NCBI RefSeq assembly: GCF_014062315.1
Contig: NZ_JACGLT010000007.1
Span: forward strand, 124,001-188,000
DNA length: 64,000 nucleotides
DNA from: Gelidibacter maritimus
GTDB lineage: Bacteria > Bacteroidota > Bacteroidia > Flavobacteriales > Flavobacteriaceae
Direction: 5' to 3'
Positions 32,616 to 41,328 of the stretch are shown piece after piece (position 1 is the stretch's first letter; each line of letters begins with the position of its first letter). A model generated the notes under the pieces. The model was given only the letters and a program-made list of their open reading frames with translations. It searched no databases and was not told the DNA's origin. A program made the position numbers and the translations under genes.

Positions 32616-34415
32616 ATGAGAAATTTTAAGATAGGAATCCTGTTTATTTTAATGGCCATCCCAAATCTATTGAGTGCCCAAGAGAAAATCACCACAGATA
32701 ATTGGCTTTCCAGTCCCGGAATTATTGGCACCTTTATTTTGATAGCCATTGTGATGATTGTGGCGATCATCATATTATTCGTGAAATTAAATGGCTATAT
32801 CGATACCATGAAACGTCGGCAACTTGACAAAAACCGAATGGCTTTTGATGATGAGCTTGTGGCAATGGAGGGGAGTGATATTGATGCCATCCTCGAAAAA
32901 CGAAAAGCTGCTTTATCTTATAAATTAAAAGGTAATGAACTTTCTGGAGACAACAGGGCCATTGATGATAAAGGCTTGATCCAGCGTGTCGAAAAAGACC
33001 CGAACAATGCTTTTTTTGATGAAAAGAAAAAGACCTCACTTAGCCTTGAGACACCTCAGGAGTTGAAGAAAATAGTTATTTATTATATCGGTGCAGCGGC
33101 TTTGTGGTTGGTTCTTGGAACCCTGATTGGTCAGTATTTGGGAATGAAATTCCTTTGGCCCGAGATGGACCACCAAGCGTGGTTGAGCTTTGGCAGGTTG
33201 CGACCAGTGCATACCAATATGGTGTTTTGGGGATGGTCTTCATTAGCGATGATCGGTCTTGGCTATTTTGTAATAGCTCGTACCTCAAACAACAAAATCT
33301 ACAATTATAATTGGGCATGGTATGCCTGGGGATTGATCAATGCCACCGTATTCATAGGGAGTTTATGTCTAATGGCAGGTATCAATAACGGGGGCGGAGA
33401 ATATAGAGAGTATATCTGGCCGGTGATGTTAATGTTTGCCATTGGCTTGATTTTGACCTTCTATAATTTTTATAAAACGGTGGCTACCCGCAAAATTTCC
33501 GAAATATACATCTCCAATTGGTTTATCCTGGCATCGCTGATCTGGACCATTGTATTGGCGATAATTGGTTACTTGCCTTTTTATCAAGATGGCTTGGGTG
33601 AAACTGTCATCCAAGGTTATTATATGCACCAAGGCGTGGGCATGTGGTTTATGACCTTCACCTTAGGTTTGGTGTATTACTACTTGCCATCGGCGTTGAA
33701 CAAGCCTATTTATTCCTATTCCTTAGGGGTTTTGGCATTTTGGACACAAATGCTCTTCTATACCATGATCGGGACCCATCACTTTGTGTTCAGTCCGTTG
33801 CCTTGGTGGTTGCAAACCATAGCCATCGTGTTTAGTGCGGGCATGGTGATACCGGTTGTAGCAGGTACCACTAACTTTTTAATGACCATGAAAGGAAGTT
33901 GGAGCCATATCTCCAAAAGTTATGTGTTACCTTTCTTCTTGGTGGGCACCATCTTCTATTTTGTAGGCTCAATGCAGGGCAGTGTACAAGCGTTCAGATT
34001 CACGAATTTTGTTTGGCACTTTACCGATTTTAACGTGGCCCATTCGCACATGACCATGTATGGCATTATTGCCTTTTTCTTATGGGCGTCCATTTATGCC
34101 ATTTTACCAAAACTGACCGGAAGGGAACCCGCACAGGTGTTTGTTGGCGCGCATTTTTGGTTGGCATTTATCGGTCTTTTTGCCTATATGATGTCGCTCA
34201 TGGCAGGAGGTACCTACAAAGGTTTAAGCTGGATTGATGGCGATCCTTTTATTGAATCGGTCATCCTGATGAAGCCCTATTGGGTTTGGCGTGCCGTTGG
34301 AGGTTCGCTCATGTTTGTATCGCACTTGGTGTTCGCCTATAATTTTTATTATATGGTGAAAGGTTATACTAAGAAGCCGTCGGCAACACAAAAAGTAGAA
34401 GAAATAACTGTTTAA
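32616..34415 (+). CDS. ccoN: cbb3-type cytochrome c oxidase subunit I (CcoN), N-terminally extended
   Basis: 599 residues. Signal-like start (ending LLSAQ), one extra membrane helix (about 33-58) and a charged linker precede the 12-helix CcoN core. Conserved residues are in place: His199 in RLRPVHT (low-spin haem), His338 in YYMHQ with Tyr336 (CuB ligand and cross-linking Tyr region), His388-His389 in GTHHF (CuB), and His476/His478 in VAHSHM (haem b3 and b). This is the high-affinity O2-reducing subunit. The N-terminal extension may replace a separate small subunit. It is followed after 13 bp by the cytochrome subunit. Confidence 0.9.
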   Translation: MRNFKIGILFILMAIPNLLSAQEKITTDNWLSSPGIIGTFILIAIVMIVAIIILFVKLNGYIDTMKRRQLDKNRMAFDDELVAMEGSDIDAILEKRKAALSYKLKGNELSGDNRAIDDKGLIQRVEKDPNNAFFDEKKKTSLSLETPQELKKIVIYYIGAAALWLVLGTLIGQYLGMKFLWPEMDHQAWLSFGRLRPVHTNMVFWGWSSLAMIGLGYFVIARTSNNKIYNYNWAWYAWGLINATVFIGSLCLMAGINNGGGEYREYIWPVMLMFAIGLILTFYNFYKTVATRKISEIYISNWFILASLIWTIVLAIIGYLPFYQDGLGETVIQGYYMHQGVGMWFMTFTLGLVYYYLPSALNKPIYSYSLGVLAFWTQMLFYTMIGTHHFVFSPLPWWLQTIAIVFSAGMVIPVVAGTTNFLMTMKGSWSHISKSYVLPFFLVGTIFYFVGSMQGSVQAFRFTNFVWHFTDFNVAHSHMTMYGIIAFFLWASIYAILPKLTGREPAQVFVGAHFWLAFIGLFAYMMSLMAGGTYKGLSWIDGDPFIESVILMKPYWVWRAVGGSLMFVSHLVFAYNFYYMVKGYTKKPSATQKVEEITV

Positions 34416-34428
34416 TACTACGTATCAC

Positions 34429-35436
34429 ATGCTTAATTTTCATAAAGAACATAAAAACTTAGTGCTTACGGCAGGCGGTGTATTTATTGCCTTAAGTATT
34501 CTTATTGCTATTATGCCCGCTATTCAGATGCAAGAAACCCAGCCAATTCCTGATGAGCAGCCACTGACCGCCCACCAGCGGGAAGGGCTTAACGTCTATG
34601 TTGCCGAGAACTGTATGGCCTGCCATACGCAACAGGTACGTAATATTGAGATGGACAATGTATGGGGTGATAGACCCTCAATCCCTTCCGATTATTTTTA
34701 CAGTAAAAAACGAATGGATTTTTGGAGGCAATCGCCATCCACATTAGGTAGTGAGCGTACGGGGCCTGACTTAACCAATATCGGAAAACGTCAACCCAGT
34801 GAAGATTGGCATTTACTCCATTTATACAATCCAAGAGCGGTGGTTCCAGAATCGGTAATGCCATCCTATCCGTGGTTGTTTAAGGAAGTGGATAGCGCCT
34901 ATATGCCCAAGGATGCTAAGGTGGTGGCCGTGCCAAAAGCATATTTCAATAAACCGGGCAAAAAGATAATTGCCTCTTATGATGCCTTACGCTTGGTTGA
35001 TTATTTAAAATATCTGAAGCAAACCGACATGCCAAGTGGCGATATTGACGACTTTATTCCGGCCTTGAAAAAAATTCAAGCTGAAAGAACCGAAGGCGGG
35101 CAACAGTCCTTGGATGGGGCCAAACTCTATTCACAAGTCTGTGCGGCATGTCATCAGGAAACGGGGCAAGGTATTGTTGGTGCCTTTCCGTCGTTGGTTG
35201 GAAGTGATATAGTAAACGATAAAAACACTGAAACGCTTATTAAGGTTGTCATACAAGGCTATAATGCACGAACGGATTATGGCGTCATGCCACCCTTTGG
35301 CGACCAACTGACCGATGCTGAAATTGCGGCCATTCTAACCCATGAGAGAAGTAGTTGGGGGAATGATTCAGAGGTCGTCACTGAAGAAGATGTGGCAAAA
35401 GTGAGACAATATATAGATATGGAACTAAATCAATAG
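34429..35436 (+). CDS. cbb3 oxidase di-haem subunit, CcoO-CcoP-like fusion
   Basis: 335 residues. One N-terminal membrane anchor (about 10-30). Residues 45-190 match CcoO: haem site C62-M-A-C65-H66, then GSERTGPDLTNIGKR, WHLLHLYNPRAVVPES and VMPSYPWLF with the axial Met. Residues 225-330 are a second c-type domain (C238-A-A-C241-H242, GVMPPFGDQLTDAEIAAI) like those of CcoP. Separate CcoO has one haem and CcoP two, so this single protein would carry electrons from donor to CcoN. Fusion of the two roles is unusual. Confidence 0.87.
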   Translation: MLNFHKEHKNLVLTAGGVFIALSILIAIMPAIQMQETQPIPDEQPLTAHQREGLNVYVAENCMACHTQQVRNIEMDNVWGDRPSIPSDYFYSKKRMDFWRQSPSTLGSERTGPDLTNIGKRQPSEDWHLLHLYNPRAVVPESVMPSYPWLFKEVDSAYMPKDAKVVAVPKAYFNKPGKKIIASYDALRLVDYLKYLKQTDMPSGDIDDFIPALKKIQAERTEGGQQSLDGAKLYSQVCAACHQETGQGIVGAFPSLVGSDIVNDKNTETLIKVVIQGYNARTDYGVMPPFGDQLTDAEIAAILTHERSSWGNDSEVVTEEDVAKVRQYIDMELNQ

Positions 35437-35439
35437 ACG

Positions 35440-35709
35440 ATGAAAACAAGACTGTTATTATTTGCTTGGCTATTTTTCTTGGGACACTATTTTTCTTATG
35501 CTTGTGATCTCTGCAAGGAAAATCAGCCCAAAGGATTTGAAAATATTACCCATGGTACTGGACCATCGGGAGAATGGGATTATTATATTATTTGGGGAGC
35601 TGTAATTATTGTGGCATTTACACTCTTCTACAGCATTAAATTTTTAATCAACCCCAAAGAGGACGATCCTGATCATATAAAGAATATTGTTAAAAACGAA
35701 GGATTTTAA
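35440..35709 (+). CDS. Small membrane protein of the cbb3 operon, CxxC-bearing
   Basis: 89 residues, starting 3 bp after the cytochrome gene. N-terminal signal or first helix (MKTRLLLFAWLFFLGHYFSYA), then Cys-Asp-Leu-Cys and a second membrane helix (YYIIWGAVIIVAFTLFYSIKFLI), with an acidic C-terminal tail. Position and size resemble CcoQ, but the periplasmic CxxC is not a CcoQ trait and may bind metal or exchange disulfides during oxidase assembly. Assignment is by context. Confidence 0.65.
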   Translation: MKTRLLLFAWLFFLGHYFSYACDLCKENQPKGFENITHGTGPSGEWDYYIIWGAVIIVAFTLFYSIKFLINPKEDDPDHIKNIVKNEGF

Positions 35710-35713
35710 AACT

Positions 35714-36136
35714 ATGGAAGACAACAGAAATATCACCGTTTTTTTGGACGACGACCCAAAGCCGTTCGCATCATTTGCGCCACCGGTGAAAATTGTATTG
35801 GATACCACTAAAATTCCCGATGGAAAACATATCTTAAAGATCGTAGCAAAATCGTCAAATAATGTGGAAGGCGTTCGTGAAATCCCTTTTGTAGTGCGAA
35901 ATGGACCAGAGATTTCCGTTTTGGGATTAAAAGAAAATGAAATCGTCGACGCTCAAATTCCTATTACCATAAATGCCTACGGAAGTGAAACCTCTGAGTT
36001 TTTTATAATCCGTGGATCTGAAACGCCAAAAGCAATTCCGGCTTGGGTATGGGCATTGTTGATCATCGTTTTTGCTTTTGGGTTGTACTATCTGATTATG
36101 TATTGGGATGCTGAACTTTATAAATCATTTTTCTAA
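35714..36136 (+). CDS. Tail-anchored membrane protein of the cbb3 operon
   Basis: 140 residues from ATG 35714; the frame upstream overlaps the previous gene and is less likely. Residues 1-105 form a beta-rich, Ig-like domain (FLDDDPKPFASFAPPVKIVLDTTKIPDGKH read as strands), and a C-terminal helix (WVWALLIIVFAFGLYYLIMYW) would anchor it. No catalytic motif. It sits between the CcoQ-position gene and a haemoglobin gene with 2-4 bp gaps, so it is an operon member and could be an accessory oxidase subunit. Confidence 0.65.
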   Translation: MEDNRNITVFLDDDPKPFASFAPPVKIVLDTTKIPDGKHILKIVAKSSNNVEGVREIPFVVRNGPEISVLGLKENEIVDAQIPITINAYGSETSEFFIIRGSETPKAIPAWVWALLIIVFAFGLYYLIMYWDAELYKSFF

Positions 36137-36138
36137 TT

Positions 36139-36525
36139 ATGGAGACCGAAATTTTAAAACTTGAGGATATTAAATTACTTGTAAATGCTTTTTATGATAA
36201 AGTACGTTCAGACCATTTATTGGCACCTATATTTAATGAGGTTATTGAGGACCGTTGGCCTGAACATTTGGTAAAAATGTACACGTTTTGGCAGACGGTG
36301 CTATTGGGCGAACGCACATACACAGGAAGTCCGTTCCCGCCACACGCAAGACTACCGGTCATGAAAGAGCACTTTGATAGATGGTTGGAACTTTTTTATA
36401 GCACGCTTGATGAGAATTTTGAAGGTGAAAAAGTAGCGGAAGCCAAATGGCGCGCATCACGAATAGCTGAGGTTTTTCAGATGCGAATAGAGATGTACCG
36501 TGAAGACAATCCTTTTTTAATATAA
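36139..36525 (+). CDS. Group III truncated haemoglobin
   Basis: 128 residues, family length. Typical features: DIKLLVNAFYDKVRSDHLLAPIF at the start, FWQTVLLGERTYTGSPFPPHARLP in the middle, and the proximal His78 in MKEHFDRWLELF. Group III (P-type) globins are linked to NO detoxification, peroxide handling or oxygen delivery at low O2. Encoded 2 bp after the membrane protein gene of the oxidase operon, so it probably protects or feeds the cbb3 oxidase. Confidence 0.9.
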   Translation: METEILKLEDIKLLVNAFYDKVRSDHLLAPIFNEVIEDRWPEHLVKMYTFWQTVLLGERTYTGSPFPPHARLPVMKEHFDRWLELFYSTLDENFEGEKVAEAKWRASRIAEVFQMRIEMYREDNPFLI

Positions 36526-36739
36526 AAGTTCAAGAGATGGCATATTGTTATCGTCTTTGGTTACATATGTATGAAGAGCGATTTTTTATAACAAAACTTT
36601 AATTCGGATAATTTTGTCCTATTTAAAATTAACCGTAACTTTACAGAGATAATTCATAGTTCGAAAAACAAACAACAAGAAACAAGACTACCCGTCGGCA
36701 GCATTTGCAAAGGCGGGAAACTAAAAAAAGAAATCTTAT

Positions 36740-37084
36740 ATGAAAACAGCATCATTAATAAACAACATCCAGTACCACGAAACCCGACCAACCATACAAG
36801 TGTTATTGGACACAGAAAACGGCAAGGAAATTCGGATTGCTTTTAAGAAGGGTCAGGTAATGAAAGAACACAAAACGCCCTTTGCCATTGTGGTTGAGAT
36901 TTTTGAAGGTTCTATCGATTTCGGGGTCAACGGTAAAGTTCATAACCTGAATAGAGGCGATTTGATTTCTCTAAGTGGCGATGTGCCCCATGATCTAACA
37001 GCAGTTAAGGATAGTATCGTCCGATTGAGTTTAAACAAAGGCGATAGTGCCAAACGTGTCAAAGATGTGGTTAAGGATTCTTAA
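36740..37084 (+). CDS. Cupin-domain protein
   Basis: 114 residues, a single small cupin barrel: motif 1 region GQVMKEHKTPFAIVVEIFEG and motif 2 region NRGDLISLSGDVPHDLTA. Only part of the usual His/Glu metal set is present (H in MKEHK, E in VEIFEG, H in VPHD), so metal binding is likely but not certain. A -7-like TAATTTTG lies at 36609-36616. Role unknown; neighbours are stress and redox genes. Confidence 0.8.
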   Translation: MKTASLINNIQYHETRPTIQVLLDTENGKEIRIAFKKGQVMKEHKTPFAIVVEIFEGSIDFGVNGKVHNLNRGDLISLSGDVPHDLTAVKDSIVRLSLNKGDSAKRVKDVVKDS

Positions 37085-37189
37085 TATAATAAGAGGAAAG
37101 AACAAAGAATATAGAGCAAAGAACCAAGACTCAAGATTATAGAACAGGAATCAAGAAAACAATATACAATAACAATAAATAATAACACA

Positions 37190-37606
37190 ATGAAAAGGAC
37201 AGCAAATGCCGTATGGAACGGCTCTTTAAAAGAAGGCGAAGGTAAACTAACTACCCAAAGCAAGGTTTTGGACAAGTCACAATACTGTTTCAATTCCCGT
37301 TTTGGTGAAGGCAAGAGTACCAATCCAGACGAATTACTTGCAGCCGCCCATGCTGGTTGCTTCGCGATGGCTTTAAGCCTCATTTTAGGGAAAGAAGGCT
37401 ATACACCCGATGCACTTGACGTATCCTCAGAAGTGACCATGGATGCTGATAAATTAGAACTTACCGGATCTCATTTGACGCTCAAGGCCAAAATCCCGAA
37501 TATCAATCAGGATAAATTTATGGAATGTGCCAATGCTGCCAAAGACAATTGTCCGGTGAGCAAAGCATTGAGTATAAAGATCACTATGGATGCAACACTT
37601 CAATAA
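37190..37606 (+). CDS. OsmC family peroxiredoxin
   Basis: 138 residues. Both redox cysteines are present: Cys57 in HAGCFAMAL and Cys121 in DNCPVSKAL, with the N-terminal GxGxLTTQS strand. OsmC proteins reduce organic hydroperoxides with thiols. Its neighbours (tandem AhpD-like, ferredoxin, cupin) make a peroxide-defence block. The preceding 100 bp are a purine-rich low-complexity run with AAGAACAAAGA-type repeats (37090-37170). Confidence 0.9.
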   Translation: MKRTANAVWNGSLKEGEGKLTTQSKVLDKSQYCFNSRFGEGKSTNPDELLAAAHAGCFAMALSLILGKEGYTPDALDVSSEVTMDADKLELTGSHLTLKAKIPNINQDKFMECANAAKDNCPVSKALSIKITMDATLQ

Positions 37607-37630
37607 TTATCAACAATTAAACATTAAGAT

Positions 37631-38275
37631 ATGAACAACGCAAAAGAGTTAGCCCGTAAAAAAGCAGATTTAGCACCCAAACAAATAGAAGCCTGGCGAA
37701 ATTTTAGCCGAACGGTTTTTGAGGCAGGTGCTTTGGATGAAAAAACCAAACAATTGATTGCGGTTGCGGTAGCGCATGTGACCCAATGTCCGTATTGCAT
37801 TAAAGCGCACACCCCGCAAGCCATGCGTAAGGGTGCCAGTAAGGAAGAAATTATGGAAGCTATATGGGTGGCTGCTGCAGGCAGGGCAAGTGGTGCTTAC
37901 ACCCATGCGTCTATTGCTGTAGATGCTATGGAGGGAAATACGGAAGAACGTTTATATCCTACATCAACTCCAGAAATGGCTCGAAAAAAAGCCGATCTGG
38001 CACCAAAACAGGTGGAGGCGTGGCGACCTTTTAGCAATGCCGTGTTTAGTGCAGGTGCACTTGATGAAAAAACAAAGCAGCTGATCGCCCTCGGTATATC
38101 ACATGTTACCCAATGTGCAAACTGTATAAAGGGCCATACGAAAACAGCAAAAATGAAAGGTGCCAGTAATGAGCAAATGATGGAAGCTATCTGGGTTGCT
38201 TCTGAAATGCGAGCAGGTGCAGCTTATGCCCACGCGTCAATTGCGATGGAAGAAATGCTGAAATTGGATCAATAA
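37631..38275 (+). CDS. Tandem carboxymuconolactone decarboxylase/AhpD-like protein
   Basis: 214 residues made of two copies of one domain of about 105 residues. Each begins ARKKADLAPKQ(I/V)EAWR and carries the AhpD-type redox centre: C53-P-Y-C56 with His60, and C162-A-N-C165 with His169. Single-domain relatives act as disulfide reductants for peroxiredoxins as trimers or hexamers. The internal duplication fixes two active sites in one chain. It starts 24 bp after OsmC, suggesting it recycles that enzyme. Tryptophan and hydrophobic contacts are kept in both halves. Confidence 0.9.
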   Translation: MNNAKELARKKADLAPKQIEAWRNFSRTVFEAGALDEKTKQLIAVAVAHVTQCPYCIKAHTPQAMRKGASKEEIMEAIWVAAAGRASGAYTHASIAVDAMEGNTEERLYPTSTPEMARKKADLAPKQVEAWRPFSNAVFSAGALDEKTKQLIALGISHVTQCANCIKGHTKTAKMKGASNEQMMEAIWVASEMRAGAAYAHASIAMEEMLKLDQ

Positions 38276-38425
38276 AGATCTTTTTAAACTTCATTGTGAT
38301 TATGGCATCCGTTTTCTGAAGCATCAAAGCATTATGCTTTTGTTTAAGATGGCTTAAGTTTCAATAGCGAAACGCTGAGCCAATGTAAAGAGATTGAGAT
38401 AAAATAATATTAAAACCATAAAGCA

Positions 38426-38722
38426 ATGAATTTAATTGAAAACATAGTACAGTTTCTGCGAAAGCCAGAAAGTGAAACCAAAGGCAAAGCTCCTGAGGGC
38501 ACATGTCCCGTGTGTTGGGGCTATCAGCAATACGATGCGAAGATCCGTGAGGTGTTCAGAGACAAGCAAATAGATGTCAATAATCGGAAGGGCAGTTATA
38601 TGCGGATTCAACGATTTGTAAAAAAGTATATTGACGGCATTCGATTAAAACAAAGTGAAGTCAAGGATTGTCCCACCTGCTTGCGTCATTCCAAAGCAGA
38701 TAACCATCCAATTACTGAATGA
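38426..38722 (+). CDS. Small CxxC-x51-CxxC protein of unknown function
   Basis: 98 residues with Cys27-P-V-Cys30 and Cys82-P-T-Cys85, a likely zinc site or redox pair set. The centre is basic and helical (NNRKGSYMRIQRFVKKYIDGIRL). No signal peptide. I do not recognise a named family. Its place between the AhpD-like gene and the ferredoxin gene suggests a redox role. Spacing to neighbours is over 100 bp on each side. Confidence 0.7.
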   Translation: MNLIENIVQFLRKPESETKGKAPEGTCPVCWGYQQYDAKIREVFRDKQIDVNNRKGSYMRIQRFVKKYIDGIRLKQSEVKDCPTCLRHSKADNHPITE

Positions 38723-38834
38723 TTACCACTTGTCAATAATGAGGCATTGAATATGCTGACCATCAATAGAAATTCATTACGCTTCTGATTGCGGGTTCTT
38801 TTTATGCCTAAAATTTAAAGATTAAAAAAACAAG

Positions 38835-39161
38835 ATGACATCAGAAAGTTATGTCCTTACCTACATCAATGAGTTTGATGAAGCGTGCAAAGTGCAATTC
38901 CGGACCAACGAATATCACAGCTTAATGGAACTCCTTTTTGATAAATATATCGAAGATTGGGGTGATTGTAAAGGAAGAGCCTGGTGCGGTACTTGCCATA
39001 TACAGATTCTTGAAGGCCATCTTTCTCAAACCATGGATGCTGATGAAAAACTCACGCTTTCTAAAATCCATGATACAGCAGAAAACAGCCGTTTGGCGTG
39101 TCAGATTCCAGTCAATGCCGAACTGCACAACCTGGTTTTTAAAATAATGGAACGTACCTAA
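38835..39161 (+). CDS. [2Fe-2S] ferredoxin
   Basis: 108 residues. The cluster ligands follow the adrenodoxin/Isc-type pattern C45-x5-C51-x2-C54 ... C89 (DCKGRAWCGTCH and RLACQIP). A single-electron carrier in the cytoplasm. It ends the block of redox genes that begins with the cbb3 oxidase. No ferredoxin reductase is adjacent. Confidence 0.9.
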   Translation: MTSESYVLTYINEFDEACKVQFRTNEYHSLMELLFDKYIEDWGDCKGRAWCGTCHIQILEGHLSQTMDADEKLTLSKIHDTAENSRLACQIPVNAELHNLVFKIMERT

Positions 39162-39241
39162 AATGGCACTTTTTTATCAAGGCCCGTCGATTTTTTCAAT
39201 GACAACATTCCAATCTGTCGCTATTGACTTTCTCAATAATA

Positions 39242-39754
39242 TTAGGCTAATTCAATTTCAAAGAAACAAACATCAGCATTGCTATAATGCGAAGGTAAGC
39301 CTGAGGTGTCTTTTAATTTTTTTGTGCCCAAAAACTTAAATCCGCAATGTTCATAATGTTTGATCAAGCGTTCATTTTTGCCACAAGTATCCATTCTGAT
39401 AAATGATCTATTTAGTGTTTGTGCTAAATTCTTGGCCCAATCGGCAATGAGTTTTACGAAATTGTTGCCTCTAAAATCGGGGTTCGTGGCAATTCTATGG
39501 ATGAAAATGGAGGAGTCATTATCGCCATCCTCCCAAATTTGTGGATCGCTATAAGTAATTGCCCAGACACAAGCAATCTTGTTCCCGATGATCAATTTGT
39601 ATTGCCTGTTTTCGATAACTTCAGTGGCTACCAGCTCGTGATCAAATTTTGGCCAATGGTTTTCTGGGAATTTTATTTTCTGATATGCGGTAGCCAATTT
39701 ATAAAGTCTGAAAATTTCGGGAATATCCTCTTTTGTGCTCTGGGTTATTTTCAT
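39242..39754 (-). CDS. GNAT family N-acetyltransferase
   Basis: 170 residues from ATG 39754 (an ATG 15 nt earlier adds MNYQT). The acetyl-CoA site is visible in HRIATNPDFRGNNFVKLIADWAKN (motif A: strand, then N/R-G-N loop), followed by MDTCGKNERLIKHYEHCGFKFLG (motif B). Substrate unknown. It lies almost back to back on the same strand after the type ISP fragment. Confidence 0.85.
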   Translation of the reverse strand: MKITQSTKEDIPEIFRLYKLATAYQKIKFPENHWPKFDHELVATEVIENRQYKLIIGNKIACVWAITYSDPQIWEDGDNDSSIFIHRIATNPDFRGNNFVKLIADWAKNLAQTLNRSFIRMDTCGKNERLIKHYEHCGFKFLGTKKLKDTSGLPSHYSNADVCFFEIELA

Positions 39755-39771
39755 TGTTTGGTAGTTCAATT

Positions 39772-40317
39772 CTATTCAATTTTAAGTTCGGCTATCACTT
39801 TTAAAATCCTATCAGTTTGGAGACTATGATTTATATCGGATAGCAATTCTGATTGTTCTAAATCTCGCAATTTTGCGCCCAGGTCAACCAGTTTCCAAAA
39901 ACTTGAGGAATCTTTAGGATAAGGGATCTCTAAAATATCAATTTTTGACACCTCCTTATACTTCTCAAGATAGCAAGGTGAATGTAAAACGGCAAATATA
40001 TAATTTAGCAAATCCTTGGTCTCAAATACATCCCTATACTCGTTACGTACCTCGGGACTGTTAGCCAAGCAGACCTGATTATAGGTGTCTTTTTCCGACA
40101 GAAAAGTCAGCTTTAAGTGTTGCTCTAACCTCTTAATGGTCGGGGTGTCCAGACTCAAGAGATTCTTCGACGCGTTCATATCGGTTACATTGGGGGTGCC
40201 ATTTTGAGGGATGTCAGAAAGTGGAGGTCCTATTTTTGGGTATCGGCAAAGTGCATCCTTAGGCACCGAAAAAGTTGTACTTGTCCGAACTGTTTGATTA
40301 TCGTTTTTTAAATCCAT
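39772..40317 (-). CDS. Orphan C-terminal segment of a type ISP restriction-modification enzyme
   Basis: 181 residues. The part from about residue 100 (DLLNYIFAVLHSPCYLEKYKEVSKID, then LEIPYP and FWKLVDLGAKLRDLEQ) is the pattern found near the C-terminus of very large type ISP enzymes (helicase-methylase-target recognition). The nuclease, helicase and methylase parts are absent and no larger frame lies upstream (to the right). The first 60 residues are low in motifs (SLDTPTIKRLEQHLKLTF looks helical). It may be a remnant of a lost system, or a small gene reused. Confidence 0.6.
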   Translation of the reverse strand: MDLKNDNQTVRTSTTFSVPKDALCRYPKIGPPLSDIPQNGTPNVTDMNASKNLLSLDTPTIKRLEQHLKLTFLSEKDTYNQVCLANSPEVRNEYRDVFETKDLLNYIFAVLHSPCYLEKYKEVSKIDILEIPYPKDSSSFWKLVDLGAKLRDLEQSELLSDINHSLQTDRILKVIAELKIE

Positions 40318-40474
40318 AAGACCTGGTTTTATGACACTTTACATACGTTTTAATCTTGCTTTAGGGAGGCGCAAGATGAATGGCATACGCCTTTATGTTC
40401 TTACTTTCGTTTATAAACTTTAATGGGGATTGGTATGATTCCAAGTATCGGCGCTACTGCAGTTGCCAATACCA

Positions 40475-40891
40475 TTAGAGGTCCATCCCCAAATAACTAT
40501 GCAATGCCTGACGGCCTTCAGACGTGACCTTTAGTTCTCGCGAATTTTCGATTTTTTTAAACCAACCCCGGTGGAGCATTTTCTCCAGCAACTTATCACC
40601 GAGTTGTCCAGCTAAATGCGGTCGGCGTTCCGTCCCATCGATGCATTGGCGGCTTACTGCGCGCCGACTTTTATTAAAATCGTTTTCCGATATATCAAAT
40701 TGTGAAAACCATTCCCATCCTTTTTTGGTGACCAGATAAGCGGTCTCTAATTTTTTTAAATAATCACGTTTTACCATTGCACCGGTAATTGCAACGCCCA
40801 CAACACCTGCGAGATGATTGTAGCACGTGCGACAGTAATTGAAATTGTTTTTGGCCGTTGAGTTGGCATATTTGGAAAATTGTTGCTTCAT
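40475..40891 (-). CDS. C-terminal half of an ArsR-type regulator, no HTH
   Basis: 138 residues. RTCYNHLAGVVGVAITGAMVKRDYL, then SRRAVSRQCIDGTERRPHLAGQLGDKLLEKMLHRGWFKKI match the conserved C-terminal domain (C-Y-D-H-L-A-G and W-S-E-R-R-P-H-L-A-G-x-L-G) of a subgroup of ArsR regulators. The N-terminal winged helix that should bind DNA is missing, and no such frame lies in the DNA to the right. Cys20 and Cys23 (CRTC) and a later Cys may bind metal. A truncated gene or a stand-alone ligand-binding protein. Confidence 0.6.
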   Translation of the reverse strand: MKQQFSKYANSTAKNNFNYCRTCYNHLAGVVGVAITGAMVKRDYLKKLETAYLVTKKGWEWFSQFDISENDFNKSRRAVSRQCIDGTERRPHLAGQLGDKLLEKMLHRGWFKKIENSRELKVTSEGRQALHSYLGMDL

Positions 40892-41328
40892 GCCGGATTA
40901 GATTAAGGAATATGCTTTCGTGTCACTATTCACCCAATATCTAATTAAGCTAATTTCTACCATTTATACCTTTCCTAAAGGATTAAATGCTAGAAATCAT
41001 CTTGATTCCCTTTAAGCTTAAGGAAAAACAAGAGGATTTATGTTGAGTGGTGAATAATTACATTTTCATTTACTACAAAATTAATCAATTGATTTTCTTT
41101 TCAAGACAAATAATGTTAATTCAGTCAAACTTGTCCGAGTTTAAATAAATACTTACCTTTATATAGCTTCTTTCAAAATGTATTTTGAATGTGCTAATGC
41201 GCCGTCTGATCTATGCTATAAACGACTTCAAGAAGCCTATAGTTAACTACTGATTCCTGAACAACCACTGATTTTTGTAATTGCAATAGAATGACTTAGT
41301 TATAAAGCACTTTAATCCCAAAAAAAAC
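40892..41328. other. Intergenic region between divergent genes
   Basis: No gene or repeat seen. It separates the minus-strand ArsR-type gene from the AhpD-like gene and must carry both promoters; no clear box was found. Confidence 0.4.

Noticed and set aside
32616-34415. Nitric oxide reductase instead of oxidase
   Set aside because: The RLRPVHT, YYMHQ, THHF and AHSHM motifs and the adjacent CcoO-type subunit fit CcoN; the Tyr next to the CuB His is kept.
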